64,000 nucleotides of DNA from Escallonia rubra (Eukaryota; Streptophyta; Magnoliopsida; Escalloniales; Escalloniaceae): contig JAVXUO010002709.1 of the NCBI GenBank assembly GCA_033065855.1, forward strand, positions 1-64,000, given 5' to 3'. Every line of letters starts with the position of its first letter. The stretch's first letter is position 1. A program made the position numbers and the translations under genes. Under the pieces are notes generated by a model. It made no database searches, was not told the origin of the DNA, and was given only the letters and a program-made list of their open reading frames with translations. Positions 32,942-42,500 of this stretch are shown piece after piece.

Positions 32942-35900
32942 ATGGATTTCAACCCTGGACCTCATGATACATCAATCCTATACGATGACGATGACCACGT
33001 CGCGAGGCACGTATTTAACGGTGTCGATAGGGGTGTTTTGGAAACACGTCAAAGCACAAGTGGCCATTCCGAGTGGGTACTGAATGAGGAACAAATAGAA
33101 CTACTGCGAGATCAAAATTTGACGGTGTTCACCGATAGCGGGATTTGGGCTCGGCACGACGATTGCCTTATATCTGCTCTAGTTGAACGATGGAGGGGCG
33201 AGACGAACTCATTTCACTTTCGGTTTGGTGAAATGACTATTACATTAGAGGACGTTGGATTTATACTTGGAATCCCATGTCACGGTAGACCCATTACTTC
33301 GAGTAATGGGTCTGCATCCATAGCGAAGATGGCTATGCAGTATTTTCCGGGAATTCCAAGGGAAGCTCTTACAACCAACGGCATAAAACTTAAATGGCTG
33401 AGAGAGCAGTACGGCGAGCTACCGGATGAATACACTCCTCATGATTTTTCGGTGTATACGAAGGCATTCCTTTTGTATATTATTGGATCTATATTACTTC
33501 CGACGCAAAAAAAAAACACGGTGCATCCGAAGTATTTGGTGTTCTTGGAGGATCTTGGGGAGGTATACTCGTATTCATGGGGTTCAGCTGTCCTTGCGCA
33601 CCTATATCGAGCATTGCACAAAGCTACGAGAAAGGGTGCCAAGTCCATTGCCGCCTGCATCACTCTGTTACAGGTTTGAGCATTAATATTCTTCGTTGAC
33701 GTGCCAATATATTCGTGATTAATAACTAATTCCATATTATGTTTGCATTCACAGGTTTGGTCTTACGAGAGGCTACCCACGGGTCGTCCACAGCCCGTAG
33801 CTGATTCCGATGAGACGTGGCCTAGGGTGTGGGCCTGGGGGCCTAGGCCCAGACGGACTAAACGGGTAGACCCTCACCACAATCTAATGTTCTATCGGGG
33901 GGAACTAGATATGATGGATGCATCCCTGGTGACGTGGCAGCCATATGGGAAGGTGATGCATCGGTTGGATGAGACGTGTTGGCAACTGCCGGTGTCGTAC
34001 GTGCTGGCAGGTTTGGTTCGGGTGCCACTTATTCATTTCGAAGTATGTGAGTTTCAGATGCCCGATCGAGCTATGAAGCAAGCTGGCTGTCCACAAGGGA
34101 TTCCAAAACTCGCTGTAGACATGCGGCCATACAGGGGTGGTCGAGGGCCGAACTTCGAGGTGGCTAATGCCTTGATTTTGTTGGGTGACGAGGTGGATCA
34201 GTGGAATACCTGGCAGGAAACGTATGATAGCCTTGTATCGCTCAAGGACGACGGCACCAGTACTGAGGAATACTTACAGTGGTTTCTCAGGGTGACGCGC
34301 ACGAGGGTGAATCGCCCTTCCGAAGTGAGGACGTCATCGTACGCGCCACGTGAGGTCTATGACCAGTTCTGGGCATTGAGCATTGTAAGTCAGCTTGAGT
34401 GTCGTTTCAATATTTATTTGCGCACCTTCTCGACCATGCCTGAAATGATGACGGTGATTTGTCTATGCATGTTTGTAGGTTGACAAGGGCACTGAGATGT
34501 TCAAGCAGCTCGAGCGGTTTGACTGGTATGTCGCGCATGCGCCTGACAGTTTCAAGAGCTCCGTTGAGTCGTACAAGACTGATCTTCACAACTTTGGTGT
34601 TGCGTACCGGGGTTACCAAGGGGAACCGTCTACTCGCTTGCCTCCTGACCCGTTCGGCTCTCAGCCCCAGCCCGAGAGTCAGGTGTGGGAGCCATCTAGT
34701 GGCTTGCCTCCTGACGCGTACATCCCACAGCCCGAACGTCGAGTGTGGGAGCCGTCTAGTGGCTTGCCTCCTGACGCGTACGGGTTTCAGCCCGAGAGTC
34801 AGGTGTGGGAGCCGTCTAGTGGCTTGCCTCCTGACGCGTACATCCCACAGCCCGAACGTCGGGTGTGGGAGCCGTCTAGTGGCTTACCTCCTGACGCGTA
34901 CGGGTTTCAGCCCGAGAGTCAGGTGTGGGAGCCGTCTAGTCGCTTGCCTCCTGACACGTACGACTCTCAGCGCCAGAGTCAAGTGACCCAAGTAGGCACC
35001 CAGGCCTCGCGCCCAAGCAACCGGTCGGATAAAGGACAAGCGACAAAGCCATTGGGGCGATGGAAGCGGGGTTGGATCGACCAGCACTACTTCGGGCCTG
35101 AGCCTGTCAACGATTCAACAGACTTTCCTCTTGGAACATTGCTAGGTCACACGGATGTGAGAATGTTGGCACCGGAGACAGATATTTCAAATTTTGTCAT
35201 GAACGCGTATATAGATCTGCTCCGGATTAGAGAGCTACGTTATAACCAGCGCGAAGATTTGAATATTAACATGTATCCCACTTATCTTGTCCCATTAATG
35301 GTGACCAGCATGAGGGAGTTCACAGAGTGGAGGAGGCGAGGGGCAGGCATGGGTAAGTGGAAACCAGCTGGAAACTTGTTAGCCCTGTTGACCGCAGAGA
35401 ATCAATGTCACGCTGCTCATGCGAACCTTGTCATGATGCCTTGCCATCACGAACACCACTGGTTCCTATTAGTTCTCTATCCAGCGAACAGATTGGTCAA
35501 CATATACGATAGCCTACGGGAGGACTCTCCCTTTCGGTCGCTGGCACAGACATACAGCGAGTACATCACTGCAGTGGTTAGTTTTTTTCGGTTGACCTTG
35601 GCTCATAGTATATTCTTATTGTAACATATATTGATGACCTTTTTTTATTGTTACATGCAGACTACTATCTTCTCGCTAGCGTGCCGAGATTATTCGGGGG
35701 AATCCATCACCAGGAATTCGACGGTAGATCCTTGGACGGTCGAGATGATACATGACCGACCAAAGCAATATAACAGTCATGATTGCGGGATTTACGTCCT
35801 GAAGTACATGGACTACATTGCTCGCTCGGAGGTGCTCAGATATACGTCGTGGACAAGGAAGGCTGCCTTGACGTTTAGGTATAGGATAGCCTGGGAGCTG

Positions 35901-35945
35901 AAAAAAAATGAAGCTAGATGGCTTCATTACCATTATCCTAATTAG
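32942..35945 (+). CDS. Plant mobile domain (PMD)-Ulp1 cysteine peptidase fusion, 914 aa
   Basis: Exons 32942-33673, 33755-34384, 34479-35576 and 35661-35945 are joined by three phase-0 GT-AG introns and give 914 codons without a lesion. Exons 1-2 encode a plant mobile domain (aminotransferase-like, as in MAIN/MAIL1), with blocks TLEDVGFILGIPCHGRPI and RLDETCWQLPVSYVLAGL. A linker of five 20-residue repeats (VWEPSSGLPPDAY) follows. The C-terminal 200 residues are a C48 (Ulp1/SENP) peptidase with all four active-site residues in their motifs: His781 (HHW), Asp798 (IYDS), Gln856 (KQYNSHDC) and Cys862 (DCG). Enzymes of this family cut SUMO or similar tags from proteins. Here the substrate is unknown, possibly the transposase or a host silencing factor. 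The gene converges on the transposase with a 508-bp gap. An acceptor site two bases before the ATG suggests a spliced leader from the terminal repeat. Confidence 0.93.
34671..34970 (+). repeat. 60-bp coding tandem repeat, five copies
   Basis: Five in-frame 60-bp units alternate between two versions (ending AYIPQ and AYGFQ), so the higher-order period is 120 bp. They form the flexible linker between the mobile domain and the peptidase. Confidence 0.93.
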
Positions 35946-35989
35946 CGTGCAATGAGCAAAAAAGAAATGAGCAAAAAAGAATGGGCTAA

Positions 35990-36400
35990 CTAGAAATGAC
36001 AAAAAAAATTACGAGATTTTTCGGAAGCTATGAAGTGTGCCCTAAAGTGTGCCCGAATAGGCCCTTCCTAGGAAAACCCAAAAAATAATGTGTCTCGTTT
36101 TTCGCCGAAATTCTTACGAATGGGCTAACTAGCGTGCCTGAGGTGCAATGAGCAAAAAAGAAATGACAAAAACAATTACGAGATTTTTCGGAAGCTATGA
36201 ATTGTGCCCTAAAGTGTGCCCGAATAGGCCCTTCCTAGGAAAACCCAAAAAATAATGTGTCTCGTTTTTCGCCGAAATTCTTACGAATGGGCTAACTAGC
36301 GTGCCTGAGGTGCAATGAGCAAAAAAGAAATGACAAAAAAAATTACGAGATTTTTCGGAAGAACAAACCAAATCACAAATTAAAGATTCAACAAACCAAA
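35990..36400. repeat. 167-bp tandem repeat between the convergent genes
   Basis: The unit containing ttacgagatttttcggaag recurs at 36009, 36176 and 36343 (about 2.4 copies) with near-identity. It contains aaaaaataatgtg and occupies almost the entire gap between the two stop codons, so it probably supplies 3' ends for both transcripts. Confidence 0.88.
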
Positions 36401-36453
36401 TCACAAATTTAAACATTATAAACGTTATTCGTTATACAACTGAAACATTAACC

Positions 36454-38754
36454 CTAACACTCTTCATCATCATCGTCCTCCTCGACCATACTGCCAGGTG
36501 CAAGACCTAACGCTTTATAATGGTTTCTCTTGTCATGATCAGTCATCTTATTACACAACGCACACTTTCGCAATTTTTTTTGACCCGTTTCTTTTTCAAT
36601 CGGATTCTTCATGCGTATTTCTCGTTTTCGCCCTTTTGTTTGAGAAATAATTGGATCAAAAATGTCGTCCTCCTCACCTTGCATGCTAGTGCCGTCAATG
36701 ACTGGCTGTTTGCCTCGATTGAATCTACCGGCTCGAGTCGTCCGAGTAGTCGGAGTGTCCCGTCTTTGTGGATCAGCCATCCTAAACTGTGCATGCTTAG
36801 CCGTATCCCGTGCGGCTGCTTCAACTTGATACTTGTACCCATCAAACGTTGACGCTGCATCCAATGATAAACTGTGCATGATGTTACAAAGGTGATTATA
36901 TCGCAGCGGCTCAGATTGCTCGAAATCAACTGAAACATTGGGCACGTAAGGAATGTGACCGTGGACTCTATTGGCTTCCTTCGTCCACCGTTCCAAGATA
37001 TACTGTTGAGGGATTTCACTAGCATTCTTCGAGATCAAAACCCTCAACGCGTGTCGACAAAGTATACCTTTATGCTCAAACAATTGACAGTTGCAATTTA
37101 CCAACCCGGTGTCCATACATTTAGCCACGGTAAAATGTCTTCTGTTCCTCGGAGTCGACGAAGAGCACGGATTGGGAAAATTCGTTACGTTCGTCAAAGC
37201 ATAAACCTTGAGCTCTCTGGTGGAATACTCGTGCAACTTTGTCATGCCATATTGATTCGACTTTAGTAGTTCTTCTTGAAACTGTCTAAACATTTCCTTG
37301 GTATAGACTTGAGCCGCATGAGCCTCCAAAGGTGAAAAGAGTAGTATGGCTCTTTCCTTGTAAGCCGTAGCCGCGTCGGCTTCTCTCTCACGGTACAATT
37401 GCCTATCAACGGCTTTCTGCATCTCCAGTACGAACTCCACTATACTTGAAGACTGGCTTACGTACCCATCAAAGAATGAATTCATAGCTTCGCTTCTCGA
37501 GGTCGTAGTCATTCCGGCTGCAAAAAACTTCTTGGTGTAGGCACCGACCCACTGTGTCTTGATCGCATACAACGATTGTAACCAGTCATGATTGTGCAAA
37601 GAGTAGTCATCCATTAACGTGGCCCACCTCTCCTCGAACACGTCTACCGTCAACGATTTCTTCACACATGTATTAAAGTCAGTCTTGAATTCCGGATGGT
37701 TTGCATATACATGGTGAAGCCGTTCGGGATATTTGTTGCTTATGTGCCACGTGCACAGGCCATGGTGAGTATCTGGAAGGACCTTAGCGATTGCATTTTT
37801 CATTGCCAGATCTTGGTCGGTGATGATGGTCTGTGGAGGAATACGATACATTGCTTGAAGCCACGTTTCAAATAACCACGTAAATGACTCCTCCGTCTCA
37901 TCCCTAAGCAGGGCAAAGCCAAACGAGATTGACTGATAGTGGTGGTTCACCCCCGTGAACGGAGCAAAAGGCATAGAGTACTTATTGGTGCGGTATGTGG
38001 TGTCAAACGTCACAACATCCCCAAAATTTAGGTAAGCAGCTATAGAACGGGGGTCCGCCCAAAATATAGTACTAATGCGGTTCTCATCATCGAGTTGGAT
38101 ACTGTAGAAAAATCCAGAATTCTCACTCTGAAGGCACCTGAAGAGATCAATGGTAGCTTGAGCATCATTCCTACCGAAAGACTCTCTCTTCTGAGCACGA
38201 AGTTCATTTCGAAGGTCTACGTCGTTGAAACTCAACTTGTCAATCCCCCCAGCCTGGCTTGAGAAAACCCCCATCATCTTAGAAGGTGGAATTTTAGCCC
38301 CGGCCATTGTAAAAATCAGTTGTTTGTGTGCCGCGCTAATTTCTCGGTGTTGATGAATTTGACCAATCTTACTGGGAGTCATCAACTGATGATTATGACT
38401 CAAGTCCACTCCCGTCACAACCCAATGGTTTTCTTTTTTCCGGTGTACTGCATACACATGGGCCTTGCAGCCGGTACCCGGAAATGTGTCGCGTTTTCTT
38501 TGTCTTGTTGTCCCTTCGTCACTGATCGGAACGACCGGGGGTACATGCGGTGCTCCTCTATGACACTCAAATAACCTTGCACCAATTTGATCGGTATTCA
38601 CCCGTTTTCTACTCGTCCTAGTTCGAATACCGAAACCCATCGTTTTCGAATATGCTCTGTAGTATGCTTCGACTTCGTCAAGTGTTTGAAAAACTTGATC
38701 CAAGTAAGGTGGATCAGAACCTTCACAAAAAATATTTCCTCCAGTTGCATCCAT
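36454..38754 (-). CDS. FAR1/FHY3-type Mutator-like transposase (MURA), 766 aa
   Basis: A single uninterrupted frame on the minus strand. It has a FAR1 DNA-binding zinc domain (about residues 25-125; Cys64, Cys96, His120, His122), a MULE transposase domain of RNase-H fold with catalytic Asp251 (TFDTTY), Asp313 (ITDQD) and candidate Glu422 (SRSEAMNSFF), and a SWIM zinc finger (Cys554-x-Cys556, Cys566-x-His568). A basic tail, a CALCNKMTDHDKRNH cysteine/histidine knuckle and an acidic C-terminus follow. Length and order are those of FAR1-related autonomous MULE transposases. It would bind and cut the terminal repeats in the nucleus. All catalytic and zinc residues are present. Domesticated FAR1/FHY3 genes are the nearest host relatives, but the terminal repeats around it show this is the transposon gene. 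Confidence 0.95.
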   Translation of the reverse strand: MDATGGNIFCEGSDPPYLDQVFQTLDEVEAYYRAYSKTMGFGIRTRTSRKRVNTDQIGARLFECHRGAPHVPPVVPISDEGTTRQRKRDTFPGTGCKAHVYAVHRKKENHWVVTGVDLSHNHQLMTPSKIGQIHQHREISAAHKQLIFTMAGAKIPPSKMMGVFSSQAGGIDKLSFNDVDLRNELRAQKRESFGRNDAQATIDLFRCLQSENSGFFYSIQLDDENRISTIFWADPRSIAAYLNFGDVVTFDTTYRTNKYSMPFAPFTGVNHHYQSISFGFALLRDETEESFTWLFETWLQAMYRIPPQTIITDQDLAMKNAIAKVLPDTHHGLCTWHISNKYPERLHHVYANHPEFKTDFNTCVKKSLTVDVFEERWATLMDDYSLHNHDWLQSLYAIKTQWVGAYTKKFFAAGMTTTSRSEAMNSFFDGYVSQSSSIVEFVLEMQKAVDRQLYREREADAATAYKERAILLFSPLEAHAAQVYTKEMFRQFQEELLKSNQYGMTKLHEYSTRELKVYALTNVTNFPNPCSSSTPRNRRHFTVAKCMDTGLVNCNCQLFEHKGILCRHALRVLISKNASEIPQQYILERWTKEANRVHGHIPYVPNVSVDFEQSEPLRYNHLCNIMHSLSLDAASTFDGYKYQVEAAARDTAKHAQFRMADPQRRDTPTTRTTRAGRFNRGKQPVIDGTSMQGEEDDIFDPIISQTKGRKREIRMKNPIEKETGQKKLRKCALCNKMTDHDKRNHYKALGLAPGSMVEEDDDDEEC

Positions 38755-38761
38755 ATTTATA

Positions 38762-40821
38762 CTGAAATCTAAAGAATTAAAAATTATATCATTCTCAACA
38801 AGTCATAGAATTAAATAAAAGAAGAATGGACTCTATTTGCAGTGTAATAGCGGGGAAAATTAGTATAATGTAAAATTACCAAAATAGCCCCCGATGAGCG
38901 GCAAATTACCGAAATGCCCCCGGGGGTTCATTATCACCATAACGCCCCAAATCAGCTTCGAAAGCACCTTTCAGGTGCTTTGCTTACATTTCTGGACGAA
39001 GCAGTCATTTGAAAAACTGAAAGGGGCAAAGTAACGAAAATACCCCTCTCGGGAATGCGAATTACCAAAATGCCCCCTGCCATCAGAAAAGCTTCATAGT
39101 TTTTCAGTCATCGCCCCAACAAGCTTTATCTAATTCACAACTTTAAAGTATAACTTTTCGGATGTCTCACACCCTTTCCTGAACTAAAAGTGGTTCGGGA
39201 AATTCGTGTAATGTAAAATTAGGAAAATAGAACCCGATGAGCGGCAAATTACCGAAATGGCCCGGGGTTCATTAGGACCCCAACGCCCCGCGAAACGGCT
39301 TCAAATCAGCCTTCGCTAGGGTGTGCTTACATTTACGGACAGTATTGACGCTCGAAAAAGTTGACAGCGTGAAATTACGAAAATACCCCTATCGGGCGGC
39401 GAATTACCAAAATGCCCCTGGCATCGGAAAAAATCTCAAAAGTGATTTAAGACGCTATTCTAAGGTTGCTGAGTTCATCCTTGGTCTAAAAAGCATTTTA
39501 GGGATTTTTTGTCAAAAAATCCCGAACCGGTGTCCGGATCGAGCGCTTAAAAGATAATTCGGGGCAAGAAATTGCTACCGGCTTCGGAATGGCCCGGATT
39601 CCTGGGGAATGGCACTTCCCAGCCTTCGCTAGGGTGTGCTTACATTTACGGACAGTATTGACGCTCGAAAAAGTTGACAGCGTGAAATTACGAAAATACC
39701 CCTCTCGGGCGGCGAATTACCAAAATGCCCCCTGGCATCGGGAAAAATCTCAAAAGTGATTTAAGACGCTATTCTAAGGTTGCTGAGTTCATCCTTGGTC
39801 TAAAAAGCATTTTAGGGATTTTTTGTCAAAAAATCCCGAACCGGTGTCCGGATCGAGCGCTTAAAAGCCCGTTCGTCAAAAAGTTGCAACCGGCTTCGGA
39901 ATGGCCCGGATTCCTGGGGAATGGAACTTCCCCGCCTTCGCTAGGGTGTGCTTACATTTATGGAGTAAGCATCCCATGTCAAAAAAGTTGAAAGGGGCAA
40001 AATTACGAAAATACCCCTATCGGGCGGCGAATAACCGAAATGCCCCCTGGCATCGGAAAAAATCTCAAACGTGCTTTAAGACGCTATTCGAAGGCTGGTG
40101 AGTGCATCCTTGATCTAAAAAGCATTTTAGGGATTTTTCGTCAAAAAATCCCGAACCGGTGTCCGGATCGAGCGCTAAAAAGCCCGTTCGGCAAAAAATT
40201 GCTACCGGCTTCGGAATGGCCCGAATTCATGGGGAATGGAACTTTCCAACATCCTAGGGTTCTCAAAAAAGTTTCGCGCGAAATCGCGCTAGCTTGATAT
40301 TTTAAAGTACACTGCGAAGTTACAAGGTTGCGCGTATCAGTTAACCCATTTCCAGTATTTGGAAAAATCTGAAATTTTTACATGATGCAGATATTTTAAA
40401 AATAACTAGGGTCTCTTTTTTGCACTTTGGCAAAATCTAGCTCTAGCTATTTTTTATAGATTCGTGAAAAATCATAATTTTGACGGCCTAAAAAATCGCT
40501 ATTTTCGAATCTTTCGAATGTAATACCCCGATTTGTAAAAACGTAATTTTGACGCCCTAAACACGAATTTTAGGCTATGGTAAGAACAATTTAAGCGTAA
40601 CAACAATTTAAATAAACATTGAATTATAAGAAAATTCAAAATACTTACTTGTTTTGACTTGAAAAAAATGACGAAGAAATCCACCGATCTTCTTCTAGCA
40701 GTTATCCACCGATCTTCTAGAGTAAATTTTTTTTCGCTCGTATTGTTGTGGAGATTATGTAGGTGAGATAGGGAGACTGATGAGAGTGTAAGAAATAATT
40801 CGGGGGAAGAGGGTTTTTATA
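38762..40821 (-). promoter_or_regulatory. Right-arm TATA box, leader exon and leader intron for the transposase
   Basis: The right arm repeats the left-arm control block in reverse: TATAAAA at 40821-40815, an ATG-poor leader, and the donor aacaa|gtaagt at 40648. An acceptor tttcag at 38767-38762 lies eight bases before the transposase ATG, with only tataaat between. I infer a 1.9-kb leader intron over the subterminal repeats, in the same design as the other gene. Confidence 0.55.
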
Positions 40822-41429
40822 GGCAGAAAAGTGAGCCGTGGGAGGGGGGGGGCCAAAACAAACAAGCAAATTGGAGGGAGGAAGGTTTGCCGAAGGGGGG
40901 GTGGGGGTCTAGGGAAAAAATTGGACAAGTGGGGAATGGGGTGGGGGTCTGGGAAAAATTTTGGACAAGTGGGGAGGGGGGTGGGGGCCTAGGGGAGGGG
41001 GAATAAACAAGTGGGGAGGGGGAAGAGGGGTGGGGGCCAAGGGGAAATTCGGGTGACTGCCCTGAAGGGGGGAGGGGGGGGGGGGCCAAGGGAGGGGTGG
41101 GGAAGAGAGGTGGGGGCCACGGGGAGGCTGGGCCACAGCGGTGCGGCTGACGGGGCATTGGGCCAATCGCCCGAAAGTTAGGCGATTGGGCCAAAGCCAA
41201 TCACCCGAAATTCAGGCCATTGGCCCACAGGCCAATCGCCTGACTTTCGGGCGATTGGCTTTGGGCCAATCGCCTGACTTTCGGGCGATTGGCCCAAAGC
41301 CAATCATTGGCCCTTTTCGCCATAAATGGCCCAGTCCAGCCGTCCTTTTTTTTTTTTTATGCAATCGCATGACTGTCAAGCGATTGGGTGGGAAATTTTT
41401 TTTTTCCCACCGGTGGGTGTGTATCGAAC

Positions 41430-41432
<3 letters not shown>
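38930..41432 (-). repeat. Giant MULE right terminal inverted repeat
   Basis: Reverse-complement partner of the left arm. It carries about four copies of the 313-bp subterminal unit (roughly 39945-40255, 39625-39940, 39305-39620 and a degraded one at 38930-39300), the AT block, the leader and TATA block, and the G-rich counterpart of the C-rich tract. It is about 0.5 kb longer than the left arm. Confidence 0.88.
41155..41310. repeat. Palindromic ccaatcgcc repeats private to the right arm
   Basis: About six alternating copies of gccaatcgcctgactttcgg and its complement lie between two blocks that are contiguous in the left arm (near 30940-30955). They can fold into several hairpins. This is an arm-specific expansion. 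Confidence 0.82.

Positions 41433-41474
<42 letters not shown>
41433..41474. repeat. (TA)n microsatellite, 42 bp
   Basis: An uninterrupted ta run directly abuts the giant MULE on the left and the AS1-carrying element on the right. Confidence 0.95.
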
Positions 41475-41477
<3 letters not shown>

Positions 41478-41588
41478 AGCTGATTCATTGTTCGCGCTAA
41501 CAATTTGGGTTAAGTTGCCAGCGCGATCTGGCCGTCCACGCGCGATCTGTGGACGGTCCAGATCTTTTTTTTACGTTTTTTTTAAGTC

Positions 41589-41613
41589 CGTCCGCTACAT
41601 TATGTAGCGGACG
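41589..41613. repeat. Perfect 25-bp palindrome, family hallmark
   Basis: CGTCCGCTACAT, one T, then the exact reverse complement. An equivalent copy is at 42726-42750. A variant with ccgccacat is at 41684-41706 and 42660-42682. Related copies occur at 28234, 29255, 29473, 30556 and 30608. It is probably a protein-binding or structural motif of this element family. Confidence 0.88.
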
Positions 41614-41774
41614 ATCTTTTGACAAAAATACCCCTGATCCCCGAACGTAGTACGCTGTATTTTAAAGGCACAGTTTCATGTCCGTCCGCCACATAATGTG
41701 GCGGACAATCCAAACCAATTTCTTTTCTTTCTGTAGCTGCTCCTTCATCTCTCTCTCTCTCTCTCTCGCTTCTT

Positions 41775-42500
41775 CCTCTCTAAGCAGGATTTGGCGTCCC
41801 TGTTGAGGGGCGTATTCATGCGCTGTGAGACAAGGTGCCACTCTCTCGGACCATACTGTTTCACGTAAGCGCGTAACAGGGCATCCTCTGCAACTCGCCA
41901 GCGCTGCCTCTCCTTCATTTCCAGGTGCAAACAACACAGTCCATTGCCGCAAACCCTTCATAATGTATCTGAAACACAAACAGCGGGGTCAAAGAAACTA
42001 CTTAAATGGAGATGGCAGAAATTAGTAATCGCACTCCCAAAAATGTAATAAGAACATCATAACAGGAAGATCATTGACCCAATCAAGTATGAATTGATGC
42101 GGTTACCAAGTTATGATGATTACATAAAAACCAATTTGGGGATCGAAAATTGCATCCCCAGCATACACTTCAGTCTCGAAAGATTATGGTAAAAAAACAA
42201 GCTTTAAAGCAGTAGAAACATGTGCCAGCAGTTGCCTAATCAGGTTGGACAATACACATTACAGAGTTTCTAAGGCAAGTATTAACCCTAAAGAGTTTCA
42301 ATTCTTACCAATCCTTTTCTGAATTGAACCAAAATCAAGCAAATAGATTAAGAATGACAGTAAATGGCAAACCATCTGTCAAATTCCCTCACTCTATAGA
42401 AGAGAGAGATGAAGGAGCAGCTACAGAAACAAGACCCCTGCCTTCACCAGCTGGACTTATGACCCTCCTGCTATATAAAGCTTCCCCGTACAACGCCTCT
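41775..42500 (-). pseudogene. AS1: Captured AS1/PHANTASTICA promoter, leader and first 48 codons
   Basis: On the minus strand the ATG at 41918 opens [20 protein letters not shown], then [20 protein letters not shown] and DAKSCLER. These are the first 48 residues of the ASYMMETRIC LEAVES1/PHANTASTICA/ROUGH SHEATH2 MYB protein, covering the first MYB repeat with its W-W spacing. The frame then runs into a GA microsatellite (41755-41775) and is lost. Upstream on the same strand are an acceptor (tttcag, about 41969), a donor (gattg|gtaag, about 42310) and a TATA-like tttatata at about 42472-42480. The copy therefore seems to include the parental promoter and leader intron. AS1 represses KNOX genes in leaf primordia; this stub could not do so. 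Confidence 0.85.

Larger units (their letters stand above)
30814..41432. mobile_element. Giant autonomous-looking Mutator-like element (MULE), 10.6 kb
   Basis: Both ends read ggggttcgatacacacccac inwards (30814 on plus, 41432 on minus). The inverted arms extend about 2.0 kb on the left and 2.5 kb on the right, with long identical blocks (for example 31421-31606 against 40499-40684). Inside are two convergent genes, a FAR1-type MULE transposase (minus) and a plant-mobile-domain/Ulp1 peptidase (plus), both free of visible lesions. It sits inside a TA microsatellite (68 bp left, 42 bp right), which would hide a 9-bp target duplication. Two convergent genes between long promoter-bearing inverted repeats recall MuDR of maize (mudrA/mudrB). 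The Ulp1-type accessory gene recalls the ULP-carrying MULEs described in plants. Confidence 0.93.

Noticed and set aside
36520..37266. Plus- and minus-strand frames overlapping the transposase
   Set aside because: Shadows of the intact 766-codon transposase, without domains of their own.
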